DNA of 59,231 bases from PMNU01 sp035479375 (GTDB taxonomy: Bacteria > Patescibacteriota > Saccharimonadia > Saccharimonadales > UBA4665). Position 1 is the stretch's first letter, and the number at the start of each line of letters is the position of its first letter. The DNA lies in NCBI GenBank assembly GCA_035479375.1, contig DATIIT010000007.1:1-59231 (forward strand). The letters run 5' to 3'. Positions 45,609-53,711 of the stretch are shown piece by piece. The notes under the pieces are model-generated. The model saw only the letters and a program-made list of their open reading frames with translations. It was not told where the DNA came from and ran no database searches. The translations under genes were made by a program, and so were the position numbers.

Positions 45609-46274
45609 ATGCCGCAGTTTGTAGGATTATCGTATGCAGATCTAACTCCGGTTGAGGCCGCCCGTTTACACCCCGGTAACTGGGCTGGCCATTTTCCCGG
45701 CAGTACCAGTGCCGACGGCAAGCCACGCACCGAATTCACGCCATATCGCCCCGGCATACTCGGCCCGCAAAAGATTATGAGGCGGGCGCTTGCCGCCATT
45801 GCCATCGTGGAACGCGCCAAAAAGCACCCAGACCAGTTCACCGTCACCACCTTGCCGCCCGGCATGCGCCTGTTGCCGGGCGAATACCCGGAAAACTCGG
45901 CCATCATGCTGGACCACGAAAGGGTGCTCACCCGGGGCAAAAACCCCTACCGGCTCGACACTAGCAGCTTCCCGGCGCACCCCGGGGAACAGGCGGCGTT
46001 TAACGGCCAGCCCGTGCACGAACAAGGGCCGCACATGCACTACCGCCGCGGGCTAGTGCCCGTTGTGCCAATGGGCGAAGGGGACAGCCGCCATTTTGTT
46101 GCCCCCACCAATATGGAGGCCCGAGCTGGCCTAAATGAATATCCTTGGCAAGTGGGGACAGTGCTGCTTCCATCGGTGGTAGAGATTGGCGCCGTTTACC
46201 ACGAACTGATGATGACCGGCGGCCACGAGTCAATGTCCCGGGTCAATGCCGCGCAAATCGTTATACCGCGCTAG
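45609..46274 (+). CDS. Hypothetical protein, second of the paralogous pair
   Basis: 221 aa, soluble, paralog of the preceding gene (see there for aligned blocks). Contains LDHERVLTRGKNPYRLDTSS, a GPHMHYRRGLVPVVPMG segment and a C-terminal TGGHESMSRVNAAQIVIP. His-rich positions (DHE, HMHY, YHE, GHE) might bind a metal. Own promoter, apparently leaderless. Function unknown. Confidence 0.68.
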   Translation: MPQFVGLSYADLTPVEAARLHPGNWAGHFPGSTSADGKPRTEFTPYRPGILGPQKIMRRALAAIAIVERAKKHPDQFTVTTLPPGMRLLPGEYPENSAIMLDHERVLTRGKNPYRLDTSSFPAHPGEQAAFNGQPVHEQGPHMHYRRGLVPVVPMGEGDSRHFVAPTNMEARAGLNEYPWQVGTVLLPSVVEIGAVYHELMMTGGHESMSRVNAAQIVIPR

Positions 46275-46325
46275 CCTGGCTGGCAGCATAGGCAGCCGGC
46301 CAACACGCCCAGCCGCAACCCGCTG

Positions 46326-46354
46326 TTTACAAACGGCAACGCATCTGTTAAAAT
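46326..46354 (+). promoter_or_regulatory. Promoter of rpmG
   Basis: TTTACA (46326-46331), 17-base spacer, TAAAAT (46349-46354) with TGT extended -10. Confidence 0.75.
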
Positions 46355-46387
46355 TGAAACAATTAGCGAATAAAGGTTTGTAAAGAC

Positions 46388-46591
46388 ATGGCAAAAAAAG
46401 GTGATAAGCGCAAATTGGTCGGCCTCGTAAGCGAGGAGTCTGGCGAGCGCATCTACTACACAACCAAGAACACGATGAACACGCCTGAAAAGCTGTCCCT
46501 AAAAAAGTACAGCCCCAAGCTGCGCAAGCACGTCGTCTTCACCGAGACCAAGAAAAACCTTGGCCGCAACGAAGTCAAACCCAAGAAATAA
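46388..46591 (+). CDS. rpmG: Ribosomal protein L33, zinc-free type
   Basis: 67 aa. Matches the L33 pattern GERIYYTTKNTMNTPEKLSL, KKYSPKLRKHVVFTETK, but the two CxxC zinc knuckles are absent (C- form). In many bacteria L33 follows a tRNA-tuf cluster and precedes secE-nusG; here the tRNAs are upstream but secE and nusG do not follow. Confidence 0.95.
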   Translation: MAKKGDKRKLVGLVSEESGERIYYTTKNTMNTPEKLSLKKYSPKLRKHVVFTETKKNLGRNEVKPKK

Positions 46592-46611
46592 GCTGTATAC
46601 CTGCGCGAAAG

Positions 46612-46636
46612 GCCGCCTCCCCGGGCGGCTTACTTA
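46612..46636 (+). terminator. Terminator between convergent rpmG and the GH15 gene
   Basis: Stem GCCGCC / GGCGGC with a 6-base loop, followed by TTACTTATT on the plus strand and AAGG/TTTCGCG on the other. It serves mainly rpmG. Confidence 0.6.
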
Positions 46637-48571
46637 TTCTATCTTCGCAACATCCAGCGCCGTGTTCACGAACTCGGCATGGCTCCACACCAACGGAGTG
46701 ACGCCCAACGCCTCGCCGGTATCAGGGTCGAACTGTTCACTTAAGGCGCCGCTGTGCTGGGCGCGGGCCAGCGCCCAATCCAGCAGCTGCGTGGCCTGCG
46801 CGTGGTCGCCCAGGGCGTTGTAATACTGCGACACCCACAGGGTGCAGACGATCCACGGGTTGCCTTTATATTGCTGCTTGCTCAAGAAGTAGCCGTCGTG
46901 CTCGTCGCGGATGACGCCGCCAACCGGCGATTGGTTCCACAGCCTATTCTTCACGGCCTCCAGGGTGTTCTTCATGCGCGGGTCGTCTAGCGGCAGCTGT
47001 GCAAACATGTACGGGCCATACAGGCTGGAAATGTCGAGGATGTCGTCATACTGCAAGCTGCCGTCGTCTTGCAATAGGAAGCCGCGGCGGAAATAGGCGC
47101 CTTCCGGCTGGTACAGCGCCTCCAAGCCTTCGCGCATACGCTCGGCGGCTTTTTGCCACTGGGCGGAATCGTCTGGGTGCTGGGCGACCTCGGCCAATTT
47201 CACGGCGGTTTCCAGGGCGGCGATCACTGCGCACACCGTGTACGTGCTGGTGGAAAATTTTTGCTCCCAGAGGTCATACGAGGCGTGCGGCAGGCCGGTG
47301 GCGTCATCCACAAAGTCGGCCATGAACGAGGCGCAGGGCTCGATGAAGTTGTCGTAAAAGCCCTCCACAAAGGTGGCGTCTTTGCTGGCGTTGTAGTACT
47401 CGCCAATCATGAAGACCACCATGGCAGTTTCGTCTTCCTGGATGGCCAGCTCTTTGTGCTTGCCGTGCAGCAGCGGGTGCCAGGTACTGCCAATGGCGCG
47501 GTCCGGCTGGTATTTGTGCGCCAGGTAGCCGTCGCGGTGCATGGTGCCGCGGGCGAACTCAAAAAAGCTGCGGGCTTCATCGTAAATACCCAGGCGGATG
47601 AGCGGCCAAATGGCGTAGGCGGCGTCGCGCGGCCAGCAGTAACAGTAGTAGTCGCGGCCAAAGTTAAAGATGCTGGAGTCGCCGCTGGCCAAGATGCTGC
47701 CGCGGTCGTCGCAGTGCGCCTTAATGACCAACAGGCTTTTTTGGACTTCGGCACGGTATTGCTCTGGGATTTGCTCCAACTTGCGGCGGGCCGGCTCCAA
47801 CCATTTCTTCCAGGAGTCGCGGGCGCGCTCCAGGCGGTCGTCGATGGAGTAATATTTGATGTGCGTGTGCACCACTTGGGCGTCGGACTGGCTGTCGGCC
47901 GCCACTATCCAGTAATCGACGCCAAAAGAGGTGTGCGCCTCCACCTCGCGCCGGAAACGGATGACGCTGTCTACGCCGCCATGCTCCACCGGGTTGTTGC
48001 TGAGCTCGCCGTCTTCGGCATCTTTAAAGGTGCCGGCCTTGCCCTCAATGCCGTAGCTGCCCACGGCAAATTGGTCGAAATCGCCGTCGCCGCTAAACCG
48101 GCCAGCGGCCAGCAGGCAGCAGCGGCCTTTGTAATCCAGGATGTAGTTGTCGTCTGGCACAAACAGCGCGGTGTCGGCGCGGCCAGCGCGCGAAATTTGG
48201 AAGGCCTGGTGCATGAAGACGCGGACGTCGCGCTGGTGGTCGGCTTCGTTAGTGACGTTGAGGCGGCGGATAAAGGCATTATATTCCGGGTCTACAAAAT
48301 CATTGGCGCGGATAGTGATACCCAACTGCGCCGAGTACATCTTGATGTCGCTCACCAGCGCCGTATCCTCAAAATTGACGCTAATTTGCCAGCTCCCGTC
48401 GTCGACCCAGCTAAACGAGCCGTCTACCCACACGCCAATTTTGTGCACCGAGCTGCGCGCATTGGCCAGGTTGTCCAGCCCCACGTAGGGGTAGTAAAAG
48501 TCGTGCACCAAACCGTTTTCGTCCAACCCCACAAATAACTGCCCGTTGCTTAAGACTACCGGGCGGCCCAT
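46634..48571 (-). CDS. GH15 family glucoamylase-like hydrolase
   Basis: 645 aa, intracellular (no signal peptide). N-terminal beta-sandwich domain (~1-270, GRPVVLSNGQLFVGLDENGL; DFYYPYVGLDNL) then an (alpha/alpha)6 barrel. FGRDYYCYCWPRDAAYAIWP is the substrate-binding region; the candidate acid is in IQEDETAMVV and the candidate base in LSEQFDPDTGE. Such enzymes release glucose from alpha-glucans or cleave trehalose. Last gene of a three-gene operon; its ATG overlaps the GH57 stop. Confidence 0.93.
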   Translation of the reverse strand: MGRPVVLSNGQLFVGLDENGLVHDFYYPYVGLDNLANARSSVHKIGVWVDGSFSWVDDGSWQISVNFEDTALVSDIKMYSAQLGITIRANDFVDPEYNAFIRRLNVTNEADHQRDVRVFMHQAFQISRAGRADTALFVPDDNYILDYKGRCCLLAAGRFSGDGDFDQFAVGSYGIEGKAGTFKDAEDGELSNNPVEHGGVDSVIRFRREVEAHTSFGVDYWIVAADSQSDAQVVHTHIKYYSIDDRLERARDSWKKWLEPARRKLEQIPEQYRAEVQKSLLVIKAHCDDRGSILASGDSSIFNFGRDYYCYCWPRDAAYAIWPLIRLGIYDEARSFFEFARGTMHRDGYLAHKYQPDRAIGSTWHPLLHGKHKELAIQEDETAMVVFMIGEYYNASKDATFVEGFYDNFIEPCASFMADFVDDATGLPHASYDLWEQKFSTSTYTVCAVIAALETAVKLAEVAQHPDDSAQWQKAAERMREGLEALYQPEGAYFRRGFLLQDDGSLQYDDILDISSLYGPYMFAQLPLDDPRMKNTLEAVKNRLWNQSPVGGVIRDEHDGYFLSKQQYKGNPWIVCTLWVSQYYNALGDHAQATQLLDWALARAQHSGALSEQFDPDTGEALGVTPLVWSHAEFVNTALDVAKIE

Positions 48572-49779
48572 CAGGCGTCCACCCCGTGGTCGCTCAGGCG
48601 GAATTTAAGGTCGTGCCAGGCGTTCATGAAGGCTACAAAGGCGTCGTACGGGTTCTCATAGGGGCTGAAATAGGCGTGGATGTCGCCGTCGTTAAACCAT
48701 TTGGTGCACATATAATAGAAGTGGTCGCTGGTGGTGAGCTTGCGGAAATCTTCGATGAGGTCGAGGTCGCCGGTATCTTTAATTTTTTGCTCCAGGGCGT
48801 ACAGCGCGTCGATGGCCGAAGCCTGCATGCTGTTGCCAAGCCAGGCAGAGAGGTCGCGCTCGGTGTCTGCCCAGGTGATGGTGTGCGGCACGTCCACACG
48901 GTCTACGGGCTCAAACGAGTCCACGGCTTCGGACACGGTCATGAAGGTGTTGCCCGGCGTTTTGAGCCACTCATTGGGCAAGTGCGCCAAGAAGTCGAAG
49001 ATGCCGGTGGACTCCCACTGGTGCTCGCCAAAGGTCTCGTAGTCCATAAACAGGTCGAAGTTGGTGGCATCGCCGCTGCTGTTGAGCCAGTGGGCAAATT
49101 TGTCTGCGGTGAGCGGCCAGCCAGCCCAACTACGGTCGCCAAAGCGGAAGGCGATGTCGTCGCTGAGCTTGTAGTTCTTCATGAGCAGCCGGATGTTGTC
49201 GGTGTACGTTGGCTGGTATACGAAGTTGGGTGAGCGCCAGCCCAGCACGCGGTCCCAGCCCTCGGCCAGGATGCCTTTGTAACCGGCTTTGTCTGCCCAG
49301 TAGGCGAGGTCGTTGTTGTAGGCCAGCTCGGTGTTGCGGAACACGGTGGGAGTTTGGCCAAAGATGCCGCGGACTTTGTCGGCGTGCATTTTTACCTGCG
49401 CCTCAAATTCCTCGCGGGAGTAGAAAAATGCCAGGCTGTGGTGGTAGGTTTCGCCCACAATCTCTACACGGCCAGTCGCGCAGAGATCTTTAAAGGACTG
49501 CAATGCTTCCGGCGCCCAGGCCTCCATTTGCTCGATGGCCGTGCCGGTGATACTCAAGGAAAGCTTGAATTCTGGGTGCGCGTTGAGCAATTCCAGCAGC
49601 CGCCGGTTGGTGGGGATGTACGATTTTTCGGCAACTTTGTGCATGGTGCGCTCGTTGCTCTCGCGGTCGTCGTACGGGGCGTCGAAATAACGGTGGTCTA
49701 CGCCGGCGTCAAAGATGGTGTAGTGGCGCACGCGGTACGGCTGGTGGACGTGCAAATACAGCACAATGGCGCGGCTCAT
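48571..49779 (-). CDS. GH57 family alpha-amylase/glucan-processing enzyme
   Basis: 402 aa. Opens with AIVLYLHVHQPYRVRHYTIF, the GH57 HQP motif. The nucleophile Glu lies in FRNTELAYNNDLAYW and the acid Asp in LFMDYETFGEHQW. No signal peptide, so it acts inside the cell. Family members cleave or branch alpha-1,4-glucans. ATG 49779 is preferred to an upstream in-frame start because it overlaps the stop of the transferase gene (ATGA) and fits the family N-terminus. Confidence 0.93.
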   Translation of the reverse strand: MSRAIVLYLHVHQPYRVRHYTIFDAGVDHRYFDAPYDDRESNERTMHKVAEKSYIPTNRRLLELLNAHPEFKLSLSITGTAIEQMEAWAPEALQSFKDLCATGRVEIVGETYHHSLAFFYSREEFEAQVKMHADKVRGIFGQTPTVFRNTELAYNNDLAYWADKAGYKGILAEGWDRVLGWRSPNFVYQPTYTDNIRLLMKNYKLSDDIAFRFGDRSWAGWPLTADKFAHWLNSSGDATNFDLFMDYETFGEHQWESTGIFDFLAHLPNEWLKTPGNTFMTVSEAVDSFEPVDRVDVPHTITWADTERDLSAWLGNSMQASAIDALYALEQKIKDTGDLDLIEDFRKLTTSDHFYYMCTKWFNDGDIHAYFSPYENPYDAFVAFMNAWHDLKFRLSDHGVDA

Positions 49780-50981
49780 ACAAATGCCCCTTCCACGTGG
49801 CGGCTGTAGATGTTGAGCAGCTTGTCCGCCGCGGCGTTCCAGTTGAGCCGGCCGAATTCCTGGTAGGAGTTGGCGTGCAACGTGTCGCGCAGGGCGTCGT
49901 TTTGTACGACGGCGGTGATTTGGTTGGCCATTTCTTTGACATCCCAAAAGTCCACCTTGAGCGCGTTTTTGAGCACCTCGGCCACGCCGGATTGGCGGCT
50001 AATGAGCGATGGCGTGCCGTAGCCCACGGCCTCCAGCGCAGTTAGCCCAAACGGCTCCGAGATGGACGGCATTACGAAGAGATCGGCAATGGCGTAGGCG
50101 TCGCGCCAGCGCTTGCCGCGCTGGAAACCAGCGAACAGCACGTTACCGGCAATGCCAAGGTCGGCCGCCAGGCTGAGCAGTTCAAAATACTGCTCGCCGC
50201 TGCCCACAATGAGGAACAGCGTTTTGGGCTCGCGCAAAACCACTTCACGCGCGGCGTGCAGCAGGTTGGGCAAGCCCTTTTGGACGGTGAGGCGGCTCAC
50301 CGCCACCACCACGCGGTACCCGCGGGACTTCATGCGCGCCAGGTATTTGTAGGTGTTGTCGCCGTCTAGTGGCTCAAACATGTCTGGGTCGATGCTGTTG
50401 TGCACCACCTCTACTTTGTCTTCGGGCACGTTGTAATCTTCGACGATCATGTTCTTGGTGTGCTGGCTAACGGCCACGATGCGGTCGGCCAACATAAAGG
50501 AAATGCCCTCAATTTCGCGGCACAGGGGGTTGCCCGGGCCACCGCCGGCGCGGTCGCGCTCTACGGAGTGCACGTGCAGTACAATGGGGCACCGCGCCAT
50601 TTGCTTGGCGCGCAGCGCCGCCCGGAAGGTGAGCCAGTCGTGGGCGTGCACGATGTCGAACTCGCGCTTAGACACCAGCTGCGCCACAGCCTCTTCGTAC
50701 ATATGCACCTGGGAGTAGATGTCGTGCGTTTCGACGCGGCCGTCCGAGTACACATATTTGTAGCTGTCGTAGGCAATACCGCTCTTTAAAATTTCGGTCA
50801 CGTCCTGCGGATGGGCAGCCGTGACCGTCATAAAATCTATGCCGTGGTCGGCCAGGTAAGGGAGCACAAACTCAATGTCTGCCCCTTTTCGTGAGAGAGC
50901 CTTACAGAGCTGGTAACAAGCTACACCAAGGCCGCCGCTGTTGTGGGGAGGTAGCTCCCACCCAAGCATCAAGATCCGCAT
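49776..50981 (-). CDS. Glycogen/starch synthase-like GT-B glycosyltransferase
   Basis: 401 aa. N-terminal MRILMLGWELPPHNSGGLGV resembles the KVGGL-type ADP/UDP-glucose site of glycogen synthases (here NSGGLG). HAHDWLTFRAA, HVHSVERDRAGG and HNSIDPDMFEP follow, and the C-terminal domain has VSRLTVQKGLPNLLHA and the E-x7-E motif region SISEPFGLTALEAVGYG. Makes an alpha-glucan from a sugar nucleotide. First gene of the transferase-GH57-GH15 operon. No glgC or branching enzyme is adjacent. Confidence 0.92.
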   Translation of the reverse strand: MRILMLGWELPPHNSGGLGVACYQLCKALSRKGADIEFVLPYLADHGIDFMTVTAAHPQDVTEILKSGIAYDSYKYVYSDGRVETHDIYSQVHMYEEAVAQLVSKREFDIVHAHDWLTFRAALRAKQMARCPIVLHVHSVERDRAGGGPGNPLCREIEGISFMLADRIVAVSQHTKNMIVEDYNVPEDKVEVVHNSIDPDMFEPLDGDNTYKYLARMKSRGYRVVVAVSRLTVQKGLPNLLHAAREVVLREPKTLFLIVGSGEQYFELLSLAADLGIAGNVLFAGFQRGKRWRDAYAIADLFVMPSISEPFGLTALEAVGYGTPSLISRQSGVAEVLKNALKVDFWDVKEMANQITAVVQNDALRDTLHANSYQEFGRLNWNAAADKLLNIYSRHVEGAFV

Positions 50982-51020
50982 ATCCCTCTTAGCTCTTCCT
51001 ATAGATAGTAATCACGCTAA

Positions 51021-51049
51021 ATTATAAGCGGAATGGCGGGCAAGCACAA
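51021..51049 (-). promoter_or_regulatory. Promoter of the glucan operon
   Basis: On the minus strand: TTGTGC (51049-51044), 17-base spacer, TATAAT (51026-51021), about 40 bases before the glycosyltransferase ATG. Confidence 0.8.
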
Positions 51050-51078
51050 CCGTTTTTTAGTGGAAAAACGAACTGACT

Positions 51079-52263
51079 TTAGCCGAGCAACCGTATAAGG
51101 GCGAGCTCAAACGCGGCCTGCTTGTAGCTGACTTGCTTTTCGGCGGCGCGCTTGAGCATCTGCTTGGTGGCTGGCACCAAAATGTCCTTTAATTGGAGGT
51201 TGACTTGCGCCTCCGACCAGTGCTCATTTTTAAGGTTTTGTTGCCACTCAAGGTATGATACTATGACGCCTCCGGCGTTAGCCACAACGTCGGGGAGGAC
51301 GGCGGTGCCCTTGCCAAGCAACGCTGTTTCAGCCTCTTTGGTGACTGGCCCGTTGGCCAGCTCCACAACGATGCCGGCCCGCACAGCCGCGGCGTTGTCT
51401 TTGTGCACGGCGTTTTCCAGGGCCGCCAGCACTAAAATATCGGCCTTCACGCCAGTGATGGCATCGCTCGGCAATTGCTTGGCCTCCAAAAGGCTGGCTG
51501 GGTCGGTAACAATGCCGGCGTCAATGCCCGCTTCCTGCAGCCAGGTGTGTTTGCTGTTGGCCACGGCAATGAGTTTAAGGTTGGGGTATTCCTCATGCAG
51601 AATTTTGGCAAAGAAGTAGCCGACATTGCCGTAGCCTTGCAGCGCCACGGTGAGCGGCTTGTCTAGCAGCCCCTGCTCCTTGAGGTATTCGGCCAAAACG
51701 ATGACGCCGCCGCGGCCGGTGGCCGCCTCGCGCCCCTCGGAACCGCCGTTGGCCATGGACTTGCCGGTGAAGCTGCCCGGGTCTTTTTTGCCAGTGGTTT
51801 TTTGCAGCTCGTCCACCATCCAGTCCATGATTTTACCATTGGTGTTGACGTCTGGCGCCGGGATGTCGCGCGCCGAGCCGATGTGCGGCGCCAGCTGGCG
51901 GGCGTAATCGCGGGACAGCTCCTCTAGCTCGGCTTCGGTGAGCGCACGCGGGTCAACCATGATGCCGCCTTTGCCGCCGCCCAAGGCGAGCCCCACCGCG
52001 GCGGTCTTCAGGCTCATTAATGTGGCCAGCGCCCGCACCTCGTCCAAAGAGACATTGGGGTGAAAGCGGATGCCGCCCTTGTGCGGGCCAAGCTTGCTAT
52101 TGTGCTGCACACGGTAGGCGGGATAGGTTTTGCCGCCGGCGCGCACCTCTAGCACGTGCTCGTGCTCCGGCTCCAAAAAAGCCTCGATCGTCTTGTCGTC
52201 ATAACCCAATTCTTGGGCGGCCTGGCGGATTGACGCCTGGGCGGTTGCCAGCATGCTATTCAT
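51079..52263 (-). CDS. gdhA: Glutamate dehydrogenase (Glu/Leu/Phe/Val family)
   Basis: 394 aa. Catalytic lysines in GPHKGGIRFHP (K62), SLKTA (K86) and GGGKGG (K98); the Rossmann motif GYGNVG near residue 210; PAPDVNTNGKIMDWMVDE is typical. Interconverts glutamate and 2-oxoglutarate plus ammonia with NAD(P)H. GAGG lies upstream of ATG and TATACT (minus strand, 52293-52288) is a likely -10. Leucine or valine dehydrogenase is less likely given length and motifs. Confidence 0.93.
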   Translation of the reverse strand: MNSMLATAQASIRQAAQELGYDDKTIEAFLEPEHEHVLEVRAGGKTYPAYRVQHNSKLGPHKGGIRFHPNVSLDEVRALATLMSLKTAAVGLALGGGKGGIMVDPRALTEAELEELSRDYARQLAPHIGSARDIPAPDVNTNGKIMDWMVDELQKTTGKKDPGSFTGKSMANGGSEGREAATGRGGVIVLAEYLKEQGLLDKPLTVALQGYGNVGYFFAKILHEEYPNLKLIAVANSKHTWLQEAGIDAGIVTDPASLLEAKQLPSDAITGVKADILVLAALENAVHKDNAAAVRAGIVVELANGPVTKEAETALLGKGTAVLPDVVANAGGVIVSYLEWQQNLKNEHWSEAQVNLQLKDILVPATKQMLKRAAEKQVSYKQAAFELALIRLLG

Positions 52264-52287
52264 GATTGTCCCTCACTTTGTCATTTT

Positions 52288-52293
52288 AGTATA
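52288..52293 (-). promoter_or_regulatory. -10 box of the glutamate dehydrogenase gene
   Basis: TATACT on the minus strand, 24 bases before the ATG; the -35 region is weak. Confidence 0.5.
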
Positions 52294-52341
52294 CGCCGGT
52301 CTGGCAAGGGTGGGCGGCCTGAAAAGTACAACAGCCCACTA

Positions 52342-53616
52342 CTATCCTCCGGACGCCCCATTGGGGAACACAATGCGAAGGTGCTTGGCGACTTCTTCCA
52401 GATGGTCGCGGAACATGCCCGGCGGCCCGCCGAGCTCGCGGCGCAGCTTCTGCAGCCTAGAAAAGCAGCGCCCAAGGGTAAACATGGGGTCAGCGTCTGG
52501 ATGCCTCTGGACCTGCGCTACCGCTGCATCTTTAAGTGTGCGCCAGCCTGTGTACCACAGCTGCTCGTCGCGCGCTATGTCGGCAATATCACTCCAGTAG
52601 CCAAAGTCATGCGCGGTGTGCTCGCGGTAATCATCTTCCATGGTAAAGTCCTCCTCCTGGCCGTCCCAAAACGCCACCGACCCCCGACTGGCGTTCACGT
52701 ACAGCTTATAGTAGGGGCGACGCGGGGACAGCACTTGTGGGACGTGCGGCAACCAAAGCCGGGCAGGATGGAGACGGGCATCGCCCTGATGGTGGCGGTC
52801 CAGCATATTGTGCGTCTCCAGGTAGCGGTCTGTTGGGTCAAAAGGTTCTTCCATGTAGGCGCGGGCGCTCCAACAGGGGCCCGGCTCATAGTAATTGCTG
52901 GCCAGGGCTACAACGCGCGCGTCATCAGTCCAGTCCAAAACCTGGTTCATGTTGGGCAGGTTAGGACTCCGCTCATGCGAAACCTGCTGCGTTATGCTGA
53001 CGAACGGCAGGCCTGCGGGTGGATGGCTAAAGGCATCGTGGCTGGCGCGGAGATTGTCGGGATGGAGGCGGACCATGTCGGCGTCGTGGTTGGTGAGCAT
53101 AATGTCACCGTGCGTGCGCCACACTGTCATTTTAAGCGCCAGGTCTGTCACGAATTTGCGCAGCCTGCCGATGCGCAACAGGCCGGTCTCCTCGCCCTCG
53201 CAATAGGCAAAGGGGACGCTTGGGTTATGAGCGATAAATGTGTCGAGCACCTCGCGCGTCTGGGCGACATCCCGCTCGTTGGCAAAGGGCGGCCAGTTGT
53301 GGCAGCCAACAATCCGCTGCCGCGGCGGGCGGCGCTGGGAGGTATAGCAGTCCAGCGCCCGCCCAACGCCGCGCCACTCCTGATGCGAAACTAACATGCC
53401 GACACCAACTTCTGCTCTAGTCATTTCCCGGAAGGCGGGCGTGGAGTGGGCGGCCAGCCTATCGGCTTGGGTGAGCAGGTTGTCGTGGTAGGCCGGAGCC
53501 TGGGCAGCTAAATAACCGGCGAAGACTTCATCCAGCAGGGCGCCGTTGGCCACCTCGCCGCCAACACCCCACGGGCCGTAGTGTCCTACTATAGGCTGCC
53601 GCTGTCGCTCATTCAT
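52342..53616 (-). CDS. Probable GT-A fold glycosyltransferase-like protein
   Basis: 424 aa, soluble. The middle has an arrangement like GT2 enzymes: VGCHNWPPFANERDVAQTRE, a helix with YCEGEETGLLRIGRLRKFV, then GDIMLTNHDADMVRL, where DAD could be the metal-binding DxD. N- and C-terminal parts are unassigned; the C-terminus is rich in charged residues. The assignment is tentative; it could be another nucleotide-sugar protein. Neighbours (MFS exporter, glucan genes) do not fix the role. TATAAT on the minus strand lies 8 bases before ATG (leaderless). Confidence 0.6.
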   Translation of the reverse strand: MNERQRQPIVGHYGPWGVGGEVANGALLDEVFAGYLAAQAPAYHDNLLTQADRLAAHSTPAFREMTRAEVGVGMLVSHQEWRGVGRALDCYTSQRRPPRQRIVGCHNWPPFANERDVAQTREVLDTFIAHNPSVPFAYCEGEETGLLRIGRLRKFVTDLALKMTVWRTHGDIMLTNHDADMVRLHPDNLRASHDAFSHPPAGLPFVSITQQVSHERSPNLPNMNQVLDWTDDARVVALASNYYEPGPCWSARAYMEEPFDPTDRYLETHNMLDRHHQGDARLHPARLWLPHVPQVLSPRRPYYKLYVNASRGSVAFWDGQEEDFTMEDDYREHTAHDFGYWSDIADIARDEQLWYTGWRTLKDAAVAQVQRHPDADPMFTLGRCFSRLQKLRRELGGPPGMFRDHLEEVAKHLRIVFPNGASGG

Positions 53617-53624
53617 AGGCAGCT

Positions 53625-53630
53625 ATTATA
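53625..53630 (-). promoter_or_regulatory. -10 box of the GT-A-like gene
   Basis: TATAAT on the minus strand, 8 bases upstream of the ATG; no convincing -35. Confidence 0.6.
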
Positions 53631-53711
53631 CTGCGGCAGGACAGATATGGACATTTCCCCCTATGTGCCGTACTATAGAAGCTACTTCAACTGCAACAAA
53701 AAGGATTATTC

